A stretch of 64,000 bases of DNA from an uncultured Prevotella sp. (GCA_905234265.1 CAJOHJ010000003.1:158382-222381); one strand, 5' to 3'; positions 35,688 to 44,724 are shown, counted from the first letter of the stretch. Numbers and translations are program-made. The notes: a model not told the origin generated them from the letters alone.

Positions 35688-36806
35688 TCAGTCAAGCTGG
35701 CGCCTGCCGCGTATATACGTACCCTGGGCGGTGATGTTGCCGTTGCGGTCTTTCTCGACGAAGCGGCCGTCACGATAGCCATCGACGTAGCTGCCTTCAA
35801 AGCGCTTGCCGTCGCGGTCTTCCTCGATGGCCGGACCGTGGCGCTTGCCCTGCTTGAAATGGCCCTTGAACTTCGAGCCGTCGGCATAGCGGGCAATGCC
35901 CTCACCATGAATCTGGCCATTGCGGAACTGGCCTTCAAAGATGTCGCCGTTCTTCATGGTCAGCTTGCCGCGGCCGTTGGGCTTGTCTTGCTTCCACTCG
36001 CCGTTGTAGGAGTTGCCGTTCTTCCAGACAAGCAGGCCTACCCCACTCTTGTCGCCCTGCAGGAACTGGCCGGTATAGCGGTCGCCGTTGGCATAGCGGA
36101 AGACTCCCTGGCCGGTGCGCTCGCCTTTGACATAATCGCCCTCGTAGCTGTCGCCGTTCTGGAACTTGTAGATGCCCTTGCCGTTCTGGACGTCGCCGGC
36201 CCACTGGCCGATGTAGACATCGCCTGTGGAATAGCGGTAAGTTCCCTTGCCCCAGCGCTGATTGTCGCGCCACTGACCCTCATAGGACGAGCCGTCGCCC
36301 CAATCGTACTTGCCACGGCCGTTCTTCTTGTCGTCGGCCCATTCGCCTTCATACCAGGCTCCGCCCTTGTGGGTGTAGCGTCCCTGGCCGTGGCGCTTGT
36401 CCTGACGCCAGTCGCCGTCATAGACGTCGCCGTTATAATAGTACATGATGCCATGGCCCTGCTGGAAGTCGCGGAACCACAGACCTACGTATTTGTTGTT
36501 GTTCTGGAAGTAAAATGTTCCCTGGCCGTGCTGCTGGTCCTGAAACCACTGGCCTTCGTAGCGTTCGCCGTCGGCAAAGGTGTAGATGCCGCGGCCCTGA
36601 CGCTTGCCCTTCACGTACTCGCCTTCATAGGAGTTGCCGTTTTTCCATGTTGTGACGCCCTTGCCATGAGGCTTGCCAGACTGCATCTCACCCTTGTATT
36701 CGCCACCGTCGTGGGTCTTTGCAGCCCCAAGGGTTAGCTTCTGTGCACTCACAGGAAGACAAAGGAAAAACGAAAGACAATATATATATGTATACAATAA
36801 TTTCAT
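35688..36806 (-). CDS. Exported MORN-repeat protein (14 repeats)
   Basis: 372 residues from ATG 36806, which has a -7 box 20 bases upstream; the longer frame crosses that promoter. Signal peptide LLYTYIYCLSFFLCLPVSA. Fourteen tandem MORN units of 22-23 residues (pattern YxGxW/Y/F...G.G) run from about residue 33 to the end, with almost nothing else. MORN arrays form beta-hairpin rods that bind lipids or proteins. Periplasmic or surface location is inferred from the signal peptide. Function unknown. Confidence 0.88.
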   Translation of the reverse strand: MKLLYTYIYCLSFFLCLPVSAQKLTLGAAKTHDGGEYKGEMQSGKPHGKGVTTWKNGNSYEGEYVKGKRQGRGIYTFADGERYEGQWFQDQQHGQGTFYFQNNNKYVGLWFRDFQQGHGIMYYYNGDVYDGDWRQDKRHGQGRYTHKGGAWYEGEWADDKKNGRGKYDWGDGSSYEGQWRDNQRWGKGTYRYSTGDVYIGQWAGDVQNGKGIYKFQNGDSYEGDYVKGERTGQGVFRYANGDRYTGQFLQGDKSGVGLLVWKNGNSYNGEWKQDKPNGRGKLTMKNGDIFEGQFRNGQIHGEGIARYADGSKFKGHFKQGKRHGPAIEEDRDGKRFEGSYVDGYRDGRFVEKDRNGNITAQGTYIRGRRQLD

Positions 36807-36825
36807 GAATATGCCTGATTTAATC

Positions 36826-36834
36826 ACAAAGGTA
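36826..36834 (-). promoter_or_regulatory. MORN gene promoter -7 box
   Basis: Minus-strand TACCTTTGT at 36826-36834. Confidence 0.55.
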
Positions 36835-36902
36835 GGACATTTGGCAAAGACTACCAAGGTTTTTAAAATTTATTTCGAAATTTTTCTTTTATCGGAAAAA
36901 AC

Positions 36903-36938
36903 AAAAAAAGAGATGCCGCTCACTGCTGAGGGCATCTC
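36903..36938 (-). terminator. rny intrinsic terminator
   Basis: Arms GAGATGCC (36910-36917) and GGCATCTC (36931-36938); on the minus strand seven T residues follow (36903-36909). It lies 22 bases after the rny stop. Confidence 0.85.
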
Positions 36939-36959
36939 CTGATTTATTCCTATGGATGA

Positions 36960-38501
36960 TTACTTCGCGTAAGCCACCGAACGCGTCTCTCGGATGACGG
37001 TAATCTTCACCTGTCCGGGATATGTCATTTCGTTCTGTATCTTCGAAGCTATCTGTCCGCTCAAGGCCTCTGTCTCGGCGTCGTCCATCTTGTCGGCACC
37101 GACAATGACGCGCAGCTCGCGGCCAGCCTGAATGGCATAGGTCTTAGTAACGCCTGGATAGGACATTGCTATTGCTTCAAGGTCGTTAAGACGCTTGATG
37201 TATGCCTCGACAATCTCTCGGCGAGCGCCGGGACGTGCTCCGCTGATGGCGTCGCACACCTGGACAATCGGAGCCAGCAGGGTCTGCATCTCCATTTCGT
37301 CGTGGTGGGCTCCAATGGCATTGCAGATGTCGGGTTTCTCCTTGTATTTCTCTGCCAGCTTGGCGCCGTAGAGGGCGTGTGGCATCTCGGTCTCCTCATC
37401 GGGCACTTTACCAATGTCGTGCAGCAGGCCGGCACGCTTAGCCTTCTTGGGGTTCAAGCCAAGCTCAGAGGCCATGACGGCACACAGGTTGGCAGTCTCA
37501 CGGGCGTGCTGCAACAGGTTCTGACCGTAAGAAGAACGGTACTTCATCTTACCGACAATGCGCACAAGCTCAGGATGCAGGCCGTGGATGCCCAAGTCGA
37601 TGGCAGTACGCTTGCCGGTTTCGATTATTTCGTTTTCAAGCTGTTTCTTTACCTTTGCGACAACCTCCTCAATGCGTGCCGGATGGATGCGGCCGTCGGC
37701 AACCAGCTGGTGGAGGGCCAGACGGCATGTCTCGCGGCGTATCGGGTCGAAGGCTGAAATGACTATGGCCTCCGGAGTGTCGTCAACAACGATTTCAACA
37801 CCACAGGCAGCCTCCAAAGCCCGGATGTTGCGACCCTCACGACCTATCACACGACCCTTGACATCGTCGTTGTCGATGTGGAACACTGACACGGAGTTCT
37901 CTACTGCTGTCTCAGTGGCAACACGCTGTATGGTCTGAATGACTATCTTCTTGGCCTGGGCATTGGCATTGAGCTTGGCCTCGTCCATGATTTCATTGAT
38001 GTAGGCAGCTGCGTCTGTCTTGGCCTCATCCTTCATAGCCTCCACAAGGCGCGACTTTGCCTCTTCTGCCGTCAGGCCAGAGAGTTCCTCAAGCTTGGCA
38101 CGCTCCTGAAGCTTCATTTTCTCCAGCTCTTCCTGCTTGAGGGTGAGGACTTTCTTCTCGTTGTCAATGCGTGTCTGCTGGTTGTCGAGGTCGTTTTTGC
38201 GGCGGCCAAGCTCTTCCTGGCGCTGGTTCAGCGAGATTTCGCGCTGCTTGAGCTTGTTCTCGTTCTGCTGGAAATGCTGGTTGCGCTGCTGCACTTCCTT
38301 TTCCAGCTCTGCCTTCTTGTTGATGAACTTCTCCTTGACCTCCAGAAGCTTCTTTTCCTTTATTACATCAGCCTCTTTGGTGGCGGTGTCAATCATCTCA
38401 TTATATTTTCCCTTGAGGATGTAACGGAAAACCAAATAGCCACACAAGCCACCGATGATAAGGGCGGCTGCTATGGCAATAATTGCTATAATAATATTCA
38501 T
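36960..38501 (-). CDS. rny: Ribonuclease Y
   Basis: 513 residues. N-terminal membrane anchor ([21 protein letters not shown]), long coiled coil (residues about 30-190), KH domain ([20 protein letters not shown]) and HD hydrolase domain ([10 protein letters not shown] with HD, then AIGAHHDE). The enzyme starts mRNA decay at the membrane. Normal length. Follows zapA on the minus strand with a 54-base gap. Confidence 0.96.
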   Translation of the reverse strand: MNIIIAIIAIAAALIIGGLCGYLVFRYILKGKYNEMIDTATKEADVIKEKKLLEVKEKFINKKAELEKEVQQRNQHFQQNENKLKQREISLNQRQEELGRRKNDLDNQQTRIDNEKKVLTLKQEELEKMKLQERAKLEELSGLTAEEAKSRLVEAMKDEAKTDAAAYINEIMDEAKLNANAQAKKIVIQTIQRVATETAVENSVSVFHIDNDDVKGRVIGREGRNIRALEAACGVEIVVDDTPEAIVISAFDPIRRETCRLALHQLVADGRIHPARIEEVVAKVKKQLENEIIETGKRTAIDLGIHGLHPELVRIVGKMKYRSSYGQNLLQHARETANLCAVMASELGLNPKKAKRAGLLHDIGKVPDEETEMPHALYGAKLAEKYKEKPDICNAIGAHHDEMEMQTLLAPIVQVCDAISGARPGARREIVEAYIKRLNDLEAIAMSYPGVTKTYAIQAGRELRVIVGADKMDDAETEALSGQIASKIQNEMTYPGQVKITVIRETRSVAYAK

Positions 38502-38555
38502 AAATGTAAAAATATGGTAATTAAAAATGTTCTTCCAATACTGCGTTTACAAAAA

Positions 38556-38867
38556 TCACTGTTTCTTGTCGTCAAGAATTTCTTCAATCTCCGCAGTGAG
38601 TCGCGTCAGAACATTTTCATAAGGCACCGTGTCTTTCGAAGCACGCTCTTTCTGATACATCAAAGCTATGTCAACAAGTGTCATCAGCGAGATGGTATGG
38701 TCACTCTTGCGCCCCTTGTATGCTTGAGCGTAAGCATTGTACCGTTCTGTAATGAGTTTGGCTGCTGAGCGGTAGTATTCTTCCTCATCGCGGTTTACTA
38801 CCACATCTATGTCCTCGTCATACAGATGTATCCGTATATGCTGTCTGTCTTGTCTTGTTTCTGCCAT
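38556..38867 (-). CDS. zapA: Cell division protein ZapA
   Basis: 103 residues, the typical ZapA length. Opening INLYDEDIDVVV-like segment (IRIHLYDEDIDVVVNRDEE), then RSAAKLITERYNAYAQAY and the C-terminal coiled coil SLMTLVDIALMYQKERA. ZapA promotes FtsZ bundling at the Z ring. A coiled-coil gene lies just upstream and RNase Y just downstream, a common Bacteroidetes order. Confidence 0.88.
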   Translation of the reverse strand: MAETRQDRQHIRIHLYDEDIDVVVNRDEEEYYRSAAKLITERYNAYAQAYKGRKSDHTISLMTLVDIALMYQKERASKDTVPYENVLTRLTAEIEEILDDKKQ

Positions 38868-38884
38868 TGTCCGTATTGTTACCT

Positions 38885-39181
38885 CTACTTGTCATCGCTG
38901 AGAATGGCGATGCATTTGTTGACGTTGCGGATAAGCCTTGATAATCGCTCCTTAGATGATGCTATGTCGCCGTCGGAGATTTCTATCATCTTAGACATCT
39001 TCAGTGAGTCGTAGTCCGACTGCTTTGCTTCCAACTGCTTACGAATGTCCTCAATGTCCTTTTCGCTTTTCTCAAGCATAGCAGAAAGTTCCTCGTTTTC
39101 TTTTTGCAATTCCTTGAAACGAAGCATCATTTGCCGAACACGGGTTTCAAACGTTGCTATTGTCTTATCATTAGCAGCCAT
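38885..39181 (-). CDS. Small coiled-coil protein, ZapB-like by context
   Basis: 98 residues, an almost continuous helix (ELQKENEELSAMLEKSEKD, DIRKQLEAKQSDYDSLKMSK) with no other motif. It sits 17 bases upstream of zapA. By position and shape it could be a ZapA partner in division; that is inference, not recognition of a family. Confidence 0.7.
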   Translation of the reverse strand: MAANDKTIATFETRVRQMMLRFKELQKENEELSAMLEKSEKDIEDIRKQLEAKQSDYDSLKMSKMIEISDGDIASSKERLSRLIRNVNKCIAILSDDK

Positions 39182-39199
39182 ATACTATCACTTTGATTT

Positions 39200-39208
39200 A
39201 CAAAGTTA
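39200..39208 (-). promoter_or_regulatory. Promoter -7 box for the coiled-coil/zapA genes
   Basis: Minus-strand TAACTTTGT at 39200-39208, 19 bases before the start. The remaining gap to 39318 shows only A/T-rich DNA. Confidence 0.55.
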
Positions 39209-39318
39209 ACACATTGAAAATGAAAACAATTTAAACAAAAAAAATTATTATCCTGCACTTAACATGATTTAACTACAAACGGCAGGTTTTTGAAAATTGT
39301 TAACTCAAATTTTCAACC

Positions 39319-39381
39319 GTTACTTCTGATTGTCTGCTTGTTACTTCCGACCTCCTGCAGCTTACTTCTGACCGTCGGCTG
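39319..39381. repeat. 21-bp repeat that duplicates a gene 3' end with its stop codon
   Basis: Units 39361-39381 (the coding 3' end), 39340-39360 and 39319-39339. On the minus strand each carries AGAAGTAA or GGAAGTAA, so the stop at 39362-39364 is repeated in frame at 21 and 42 bases downstream. Translated, the copies read ADGQK-stop, AGGRK-stop and ADNQK-stop. Confidence 0.92.
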
Positions 39382-39988
39382 GCTGCTTTTCCTTTTTGGC
39401 AAGCATGACAACCCTGTAGACGAAGTTGGTAGTCCACTGCTGCGAGAAGCCAAGCTTCTGTGCATACTGGCGGATGGCAACAACAGTCTTCATGACTGCA
39501 GGATCAGAGAAGTCGTTCTTGTTGAAAATGTCGTTGACGGTCTTTTCCGTCATAGTCCTGATAGCGCTCTTGAAAATGCTGGGAATGCGCAACTTGAACT
39601 TCATCAGGTTGCCTGTAAGCATCATAAGGTCTTGCGTAAAGCCGCCAAACTGATACATGTATGCCTGCACGTCTTGCGGTTTCTTGCAGCGCTTGCGGAT
39701 GCTCTGCTCTATTTCCTTGGTAAAGTCGTCGTCCATAGAGTAAAGGTCCTTAAGCATTTTCTTGCAGCGCGACTTCTCTGCCATTCCAAGGCGATTGTTC
39801 TGCGTCGGTATCTTCAGGGTTGCCTTGAAAACGCGCAAGTCTGGCAGTGCTGCCAAATTAGAAATGCCTAAGTCTGAGGCCATCACGGCCTGGAAATACA
39901 CACGGATAAGCGTCATGAAGTCCTCCATGCCGCCGACTTTCTGTTCCGTGTCGTCTTTTTTTCCGAATAATCTGCTTATTATGCTCAT
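39362..39988 (-). CDS. Unknown cytosolic protein
   Basis: 208 residues from ATG 39988 (ATG 40000 is in frame but only about 16 bases from the -7 box). No signal peptide. Basic, mainly helical: RLFGKKDDTEQKVGGMEDFM at the start, SIRKRCKKPQDVQAYMYQF in the middle, VYRVVMLAKKEKQPADGQK at the end. I recognise no domain. Monocistronic between its own promoter and the repeat-marked 3' end. Confidence 0.7.
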   Translation of the reverse strand: MSIISRLFGKKDDTEQKVGGMEDFMTLIRVYFQAVMASDLGISNLAALPDLRVFKATLKIPTQNNRLGMAEKSRCKKMLKDLYSMDDDFTKEIEQSIRKRCKKPQDVQAYMYQFGGFTQDLMMLTGNLMKFKLRIPSIFKSAIRTMTEKTVNDIFNKNDFSDPAVMKTVVAIRQYAQKLGFSQQWTTNFVYRVVMLAKKEKQPADGQK

Positions 39989-40016
39989 AAATATTGTCAT
40001 TAAATTAATATCGGCT

Positions 40017-40025
40017 GCAAAAGTA
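40017..40025 (-). promoter_or_regulatory. Promoter -7 box of the 39988 gene
   Basis: Minus-strand TACTTTTGC at 40017-40025. Confidence 0.55.
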
Positions 40026-40130
40026 CTAAAAATGAGGTAAAGAAGAAAGAAAAGTGCCGAAAAAGTTGTGATGTTTTGATAGAATTCTGCAAAACTAATT
40101 TGCTGATTTTCACAATTTTCTGTTATTTTT

Positions 40131-40162
40131 TTTGTTTTTTTGAATTTTTAGTATACCTTTGC
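40131..40162 (+). promoter_or_regulatory. Porin gene promoter
   Basis: TTTG at 40131-40134, 19 bases, then TACCTTTGC at 40154-40162: a full consensus match. Start codon at 40184. Confidence 0.75.
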
Positions 40163-40183
40163 AGATTATTAAACCTTTCCATT

Positions 40184-41542
40184 ATGAAAAAAATCCTTCT
40201 TGCATCAGTCCTGTCGATATTTCTTTCAAATGCTAAGGCAGGTGGCTTGATGACCAACACCAACTACCACATTGCATTCGACCGCATGATGGCGCGCGGC
40301 GCATCCTTCGACATTGACGCAGCCTACTCCAATCCGGCAGGCTTGGCATGGGGACATGACGGATGGCAGCTGTCACTGAACTTCCAGAAGCCATGGCAAG
40401 ATCGCGACATCACCACTACGGTGCCATCCTATCTGGCATATCCAGGAGTATATGCAGGCTACAATGGACTCAGCGAAAAGAAATTCGCCGGCAAGGCATC
40501 AGCGCCCATCGTCCCTGCGTTGTTCGCATCGTACAAAAAGGACAAATGGGCTGTTTCTGCAATGCTGGGCATCGTCGGCAGCGGAGGCTTCGTAAAATAT
40601 GACGACGGCATCCCAATGTTCAATGCTCTCGTCATGGGCAGCATATTCAAGCAGACGCTAACCGCCCACATGGGCAACCCCACAAGCCCTATTATCACTC
40701 CCGACATGTATACCATCAGTTCCGAAGTGAAAGGCAAGCAATACATCTATGGTGCGCAGCTGAACTTCACATACAAATTCAACGACTGGCTGGCAGCTGC
40801 CATTGGCGTTCGCGCCAATTATTACGACGGATACAGCCGTGCCTACGTCAACGCCACCACTCTTCCCGCCTTAGGCAGCACCAGCCTCGTTGACATGAAG
40901 CTCGACTGCACCCAGCGCGGCTTTGGCATAGCTCCGATAGTAAGCGTCGACTATCACCAAGGCCCTGTCACGGTGGCAGCACGCTATGAGTTCCGCACGA
41001 AGATAAACACCAAGAACAAGACTACAGAACTTCCCCAAGGACTTGGCTCTCTTGCCGCTGCATACGAAGACGGCAATCATGTCCGCTATGATATGCCGTC
41101 GCTGTTTGTGGCTGCCGTAGGCTATGAGTTCACTCCCAAGCTTCGTGCCACCCTTGAATATCATTTCTTCGACGACAAGCATGCCAAGATGGGCGACGAC
41201 CGCCAAAAGGAACTCAAGCACGGAACACACGAAGTGCTGGCCGGCATAGAATACGACATCAACGACAAGTTCACCGTCAGCTGCGGCGCACAGCGCACCG
41301 ACTACGGTCTTAGCGACACCTACCAGCAGAACACGTCGTTTGCCTGCGACAGCTATTCCGTAGGACTCGGCGGCGCATGGAACATCAACGAGAAGATACG
41401 TCTCAATGCCGGCTACTTCATAACAATCTACAGCGACTACACCAACGAGCAGCCCAGCTACTTCGGCACCGGCTATCCCGGCAAAGACGTCTATTCAAGA
41501 ACCAACAACGTTATAGGTCTTGGCATCGACTACAAATTCTGA
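40184..41542 (+). CDS. OMPP1/FadL/TodX-type outer membrane protein
   Basis: 452 residues from ATG 40184; the longer frame spans the promoter. Signal peptide ILLASVLSIFLSNAKA, then GGLMTNTNYHIAFDRMMARG and DIDAAYSNPAGLAW, the N-terminal hatch pattern of FadL-like barrels, followed by alternating amphipathic strands and a C-terminal YKF. FadL relatives pass hydrophobic molecules across the outer membrane. Substrate unknown. The 3' gap to rmlA carries degenerate 21-bp units. Confidence 0.82.
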   Translation: MKKILLASVLSIFLSNAKAGGLMTNTNYHIAFDRMMARGASFDIDAAYSNPAGLAWGHDGWQLSLNFQKPWQDRDITTTVPSYLAYPGVYAGYNGLSEKKFAGKASAPIVPALFASYKKDKWAVSAMLGIVGSGGFVKYDDGIPMFNALVMGSIFKQTLTAHMGNPTSPIITPDMYTISSEVKGKQYIYGAQLNFTYKFNDWLAAAIGVRANYYDGYSRAYVNATTLPALGSTSLVDMKLDCTQRGFGIAPIVSVDYHQGPVTVAARYEFRTKINTKNKTTELPQGLGSLAAAYEDGNHVRYDMPSLFVAAVGYEFTPKLRATLEYHFFDDKHAKMGDDRQKELKHGTHEVLAGIEYDINDKFTVSCGAQRTDYGLSDTYQQNTSFACDSYSVGLGGAWNINEKIRLNAGYFITIYSDYTNEQPSYFGTGYPGKDVYSRTNNVIGLGIDYKF

Positions 41543-41610
41543 TTATCATTTACTTGACATAGTCCATCACTTACTTAAAATAGGCTATAATTTACATTAA
41601 ATAAAATATC
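41543..41610 (+). repeat. Degenerate 21-bp repeats between porin gene and rmlA
   Basis: Three units starting ATCATTTACTTGACATAG (41545), ATCACTTACTTAAAATAG (41566) and ATAATTTACATTAAAT (41587). In the porin reading frame the first two put ACT TGA and ACT TAA 21 bases apart. Confidence 0.75.
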
Positions 41611-41612
41611 AC

Positions 41613-42494
41613 ATGAAAGGAATAGTACTTGCAGGAGGCAGCGGCACACGCCTCTACCCTATCACAAAGGGAGTGTCGAAGCAACTGATACCCATCTTTG
41701 ACAAACCGATGATTTATTATCCCATTTCAACACTCATGCTTGCCGGCATCCGGGAAATATTAATCATCTCCACCCCATACGACCTTCCCGGCTTCAAGCG
41801 CCTGTTAGGCGACGGCTCCGACATCGGCGTGAGGTTTGAATACGCCGAGCAGCCCTCGCCAGACGGTCTGGCCCAGGCATTCATCATCGGCGAGAAGTTC
41901 ATCGGCAACGACTGTGCCTGCCTGGTGCTTGGCGACAACATCTTCTATGGAGGCGGCTTCACCGGCATGCTCAAGCAGGCCGTGAAGAGTGCCGAAGAGG
42001 ATGGCAACGCAACTGTCTTTGGCTACTATGTCAACGACCCGGAAAGATATGGCGTCGCTGAATTCGACAAAGACGGCAAGTGCCTCAGCATTGAAGAGAA
42101 GCCTGCCAAGCCTAAGTCTAACTACGCCGTCGTCGGCCTGTATTTCTACCCCAACAGCGTTGTTGACGTTGCAAAGAACATCAAGCCCTCACCACGCGGC
42201 GAACTGGAGATTACCACCGTCAACCAGCACTATCTGGCCAATGGCAACCTGCTCGTCCAGACGCTTCAGCGCGGCTTTGCATGGTTAGACACTGGCACCC
42301 ACGACTCACTTTCCGAGGCTTCCACATTCATTGAAGTCATAGAAAAACGCCAGGGACTGAAAGTCGCCTGTCTGGAGGAAATAGCCTTCAAGCGTGGATG
42401 GATAGACAATGAACAGCTGCGCAGCCTTGCACAGCCTATGATCAAGAACGACTACGGCCAGTACCTGATGCGCGTCGCTGAGGAAAAGAAGTAG
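41613..42494 (+). CDS. rmlA: Glucose-1-phosphate thymidylyltransferase
   Basis: 293 residues. First step of dTDP-L-rhamnose synthesis. Seen: [20 protein letters not shown] (nucleotide-binding loop), [38 protein letters not shown] (metal Asp), [24 protein letters not shown] and [12 protein letters not shown]. Standard length and order. The stop codon is reiterated in frame four more times downstream (see repeat). Confidence 0.97.
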   Translation: MKGIVLAGGSGTRLYPITKGVSKQLIPIFDKPMIYYPISTLMLAGIREILIISTPYDLPGFKRLLGDGSDIGVRFEYAEQPSPDGLAQAFIIGEKFIGNDCACLVLGDNIFYGGGFTGMLKQAVKSAEEDGNATVFGYYVNDPERYGVAEFDKDGKCLSIEEKPAKPKSNYAVVGLYFYPNSVVDVAKNIKPSPRGELEITTVNQHYLANGNLLVQTLQRGFAWLDTGTHDSLSEASTFIEVIEKRQGLKVACLEEIAFKRGWIDNEQLRSLAQPMIKNDYGQYLMRVAEEKK

Positions 42495-42595
42495 AAAACA
42501 AAAGAAAATAAGTAGAAACCGAAGGAAAAGAATTAGAAACCGAAGAAAAAGAATTAGAAACCGAAGAAAAAGAATTAGAAACCGAAGAAAATCAG
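42489..42595 (+). repeat. 21-bp tandem array that reiterates the rmlA stop codon
   Basis: Five units starting at 42489, 42510, 42531, 42552 and 42573, with consensus GAATTAGAAACCGAAGAAA plus two bases. Each carries an in-frame TAG (42492, 42513, 42534, 42555, 42576). The first TAG is the true rmlA stop, so the array starts inside the gene. Confidence 0.95.
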
Positions 42596-42604
42596 TACAA
42601 TATC

Positions 42605-42639
42605 AAAAAAGCAGACCGCCCGATGGCAGTCTGCTTTTT
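42605..42639. terminator. Bidirectional terminator between rmlA and the kinase-uridylyltransferase gene
   Basis: AAAAAAGCAGACCGCC (42605-42620), loop CGAT, GGCAGTCTGCTTTTT (42625-42639): A tract on one side, T tract on the other, between convergent genes. Confidence 0.9.
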
Positions 42640-42640
42640 C

Positions 42641-44590
42641 TTATCTCTTATCATTGTTCTTGGCAAAGTTTTCCACGCATTTGCGCAGTGCTACAGGATT
42701 GCCCATGTCGAACATCTCGCCTTTCAGACATACACCCATCATGCCGCTTTTCTTCCTGACGGCTTCCAGTGCTGCCGTCAGCTCCACTTCTTTGGTCTTG
42801 TCGCCAGCAGCATCGAGTGCGGCAATGTCATCAGCCAGCTGCTCAAAGACTTCTGATGTAAGAACATATTGTCCAAAGACGCTGTAGTATTCTTTCTTCC
42901 CCATTTCGTTACGCACTCCGAGGAAGTCCTCTGCATACGATGCCTTTGGCTTCTCGCACATCATTGAAATGTTCAGCATGGTGCGCTCCTTGTCTTCCCA
43001 GATGCCAGTCATTATTCCATAGTGGCTGACCATCGACAGCGGCACCGGATGAATGCTCACCAACAGCTGGTTGCATTGCTCATATTTCTCTATCAGCTGC
43101 AGCGAACACGGCTTATTCGAGCGTGTACGGTAGAGAGTGTCGCCAAGCAACAGCAGCACCGGTTCGCCTGCGGCAAAGTCTGCAGCCTGATAGACAGCAT
43201 GGCCGAAGCCCCTCTTTTCATGCTGATAGACATAGTGAAGGCGCTTTCCGATGGAAAGGATTTTGCTCTCATACTCCTGGGCTTCCTTGTTCAGCTTACT
43301 CAGGTGTTCCTCCGACAATGGGCGCTCGAAGAAATCGGCATACTGCATCCGCTCTTCCTCAGACCCCAGCACGAGGCATATCTCCTCGATGCCGCTATTT
43401 ACCAATTCCTCCAGCAGTATAAGTATCACTGGCTTCACCATGCCGTCGGCACACGGAATTGGGAAGAAGTCTTTCTTAATGGCCCTTGTTGCCGGATAGA
43501 GCCGTGTGCCAAAGCCGGCGACGGGGATGATGGCCTTGCGGACGGTATGCACCGGATTAAGCGTCAGCGTATAGGCGCGCATTCCACGGGCATTCAGATA
43601 TGCGGCCAGCTTTTCCTGGTCGGCGGCACTGCGCGCAAGAAACTGCACACTGCCGTCGCCATGAGAGCCAACGCCCTTGCCGCCGTACACCAACGGCTGG
43701 ATTTCCGGGTCGTGCAGCACCTCGTTCAGCTTAGGCGCCTGCAATGCGGCAGACATCGGCACTACATACTTGTCGAACATTTCCTCCGTCTGCGTCATCA
43801 GCTTTCCCAAAGCCTCAGCGTCGCCGTCGGCCATGAACTTAATGGCCTTGCTGACGGTTTCCTGATTCCACTGTCCGAGGGCTTTGTGCAGGTTCTGCTC
43901 CTTGTCGTTGGAGGCAAAGGGGTAGCCCTTGTTCAGGTCGGAAAGTATCTTGATGGTGTCTTTCTCAGCGCACAGGTCAGCAAACACCCAATAGAGATGT
44001 TTCTTTACATTCAGCGACTTCACCTCTATCTCGTCACCGTCGAAGGTCATCAGGTTGGGCTTCACTCCAAAGGCGCATGCCTGGTCCAGACGGCCGCAGC
44101 GGCTTTCGGTGCGGAGTTCGCCGAGATAGGCAATGTTCATTTCGCCAAGGGTGTTAAGGTTGAGGTTGTACAGCTGGTTAAAAGCACGGGCCACCAGCAC
44201 GCAGATGGCCGCCGACGAGCTGAGTCCGCTCTTCATGGGCAGCGTCATGCCGGTGATTTTTATGCGCACACCGCCAACCTTATACCACTCCAGCATATAG
44301 CTGGCAACGCCTGCACAATAGCAGAAGAAGGAGCCGGACTTTGCTATCCGCTTCAGCTCTACTTCGTTCATGCGGCAGGAGAAGTCCTTCCACATGCCTT
44401 CCAAAGTAGGAGCCACGCTCTGCATTTCAAAAATCGGCGACTTCTCCACCTCTGCGTAGATGCCTTGTTCTATACCCGTCACGATGGCAGCGCCGGGGGC
44501 TATCTCTGCATTCATAGTGCGGTAGTGGCCAGCCCAGTCTGTGTGTTCACCAAAGAGGCACAAGCGCCCAGGAACAAATAATTTCAGCAT
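42641..44590 (-). CDS. Bifunctional GHMP sugar kinase / UTP-sugar-1-phosphate uridylyltransferase fusion
   Basis: 649 residues from ATG 44590. Residues about 1-345 are a GHMP kinase of the galactokinase-like branch: VPGRLCLFGEHTDWAG (residues 6-21), LPMKSGLSSSAAI (ATP loop, about 119-129) and GGKGVGSHGDGSVQFLA (motif 3). Residues about 352-649 are a GalU-like nucleotidyltransferase: KAIIPVAGFGTRLYPATRA (352-370), EKRGFGHAVYQA, LLLLGDTLY (metal Asp). The pair would phosphorylate a sugar at C1 and then form the UDP-sugar, a salvage route analogous to Fkp but with the domain order reversed. The sugar could be galactose, arabinose or a uronate; I cannot tell. Promoter box at 44622. Confidence 0.83.
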   Translation of the reverse strand: MLKLFVPGRLCLFGEHTDWAGHYRTMNAEIAPGAAIVTGIEQGIYAEVEKSPIFEMQSVAPTLEGMWKDFSCRMNEVELKRIAKSGSFFCYCAGVASYMLEWYKVGGVRIKITGMTLPMKSGLSSSAAICVLVARAFNQLYNLNLNTLGEMNIAYLGELRTESRCGRLDQACAFGVKPNLMTFDGDEIEVKSLNVKKHLYWVFADLCAEKDTIKILSDLNKGYPFASNDKEQNLHKALGQWNQETVSKAIKFMADGDAEALGKLMTQTEEMFDKYVVPMSAALQAPKLNEVLHDPEIQPLVYGGKGVGSHGDGSVQFLARSAADQEKLAAYLNARGMRAYTLTLNPVHTVRKAIIPVAGFGTRLYPATRAIKKDFFPIPCADGMVKPVILILLEELVNSGIEEICLVLGSEEERMQYADFFERPLSEEHLSKLNKEAQEYESKILSIGKRLHYVYQHEKRGFGHAVYQAADFAAGEPVLLLLGDTLYRTRSNKPCSLQLIEKYEQCNQLLVSIHPVPLSMVSHYGIMTGIWEDKERTMLNISMMCEKPKASYAEDFLGVRNEMGKKEYYSVFGQYVLTSEVFEQLADDIAALDAAGDKTKEVELTAALEAVRKKSGMMGVCLKGEMFDMGNPVALRKCVENFAKNNDKR

Positions 44591-44621
44591 TGTTAGTAAT
44601 GAGTTTTTAGCTAATTGACAC

Positions 44622-44630
44622 ACAAAAGTA
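44622..44630 (-). promoter_or_regulatory. Promoter -7 box of the kinase-uridylyltransferase gene
   Basis: Minus-strand TACTTTTGT at 44622-44630. Confidence 0.55.
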
Positions 44631-44724
44631 GTAAAAGTCGGCAGAATGTCGCAAAATTTTTGAAAAAAAATGGCGTCACCATCATTTTTTTCCAGATTTT
44701 ACATCGTTTTTTGCTAATAGATAG

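Noticed and set aside
35667..36737. Plus-strand hydrophobic frame of 356 codons
   Set aside because: Antisense of the MORN repeats; its apparent Val/Ala/Leu repeats are only the complement of the MORN codons.
43022..44581. Plus-strand frame of 519 codons over the kinase-uridylyltransferase gene
   Set aside because: Antisense of a gene with two intact enzyme domains; no plausible domain of its own.
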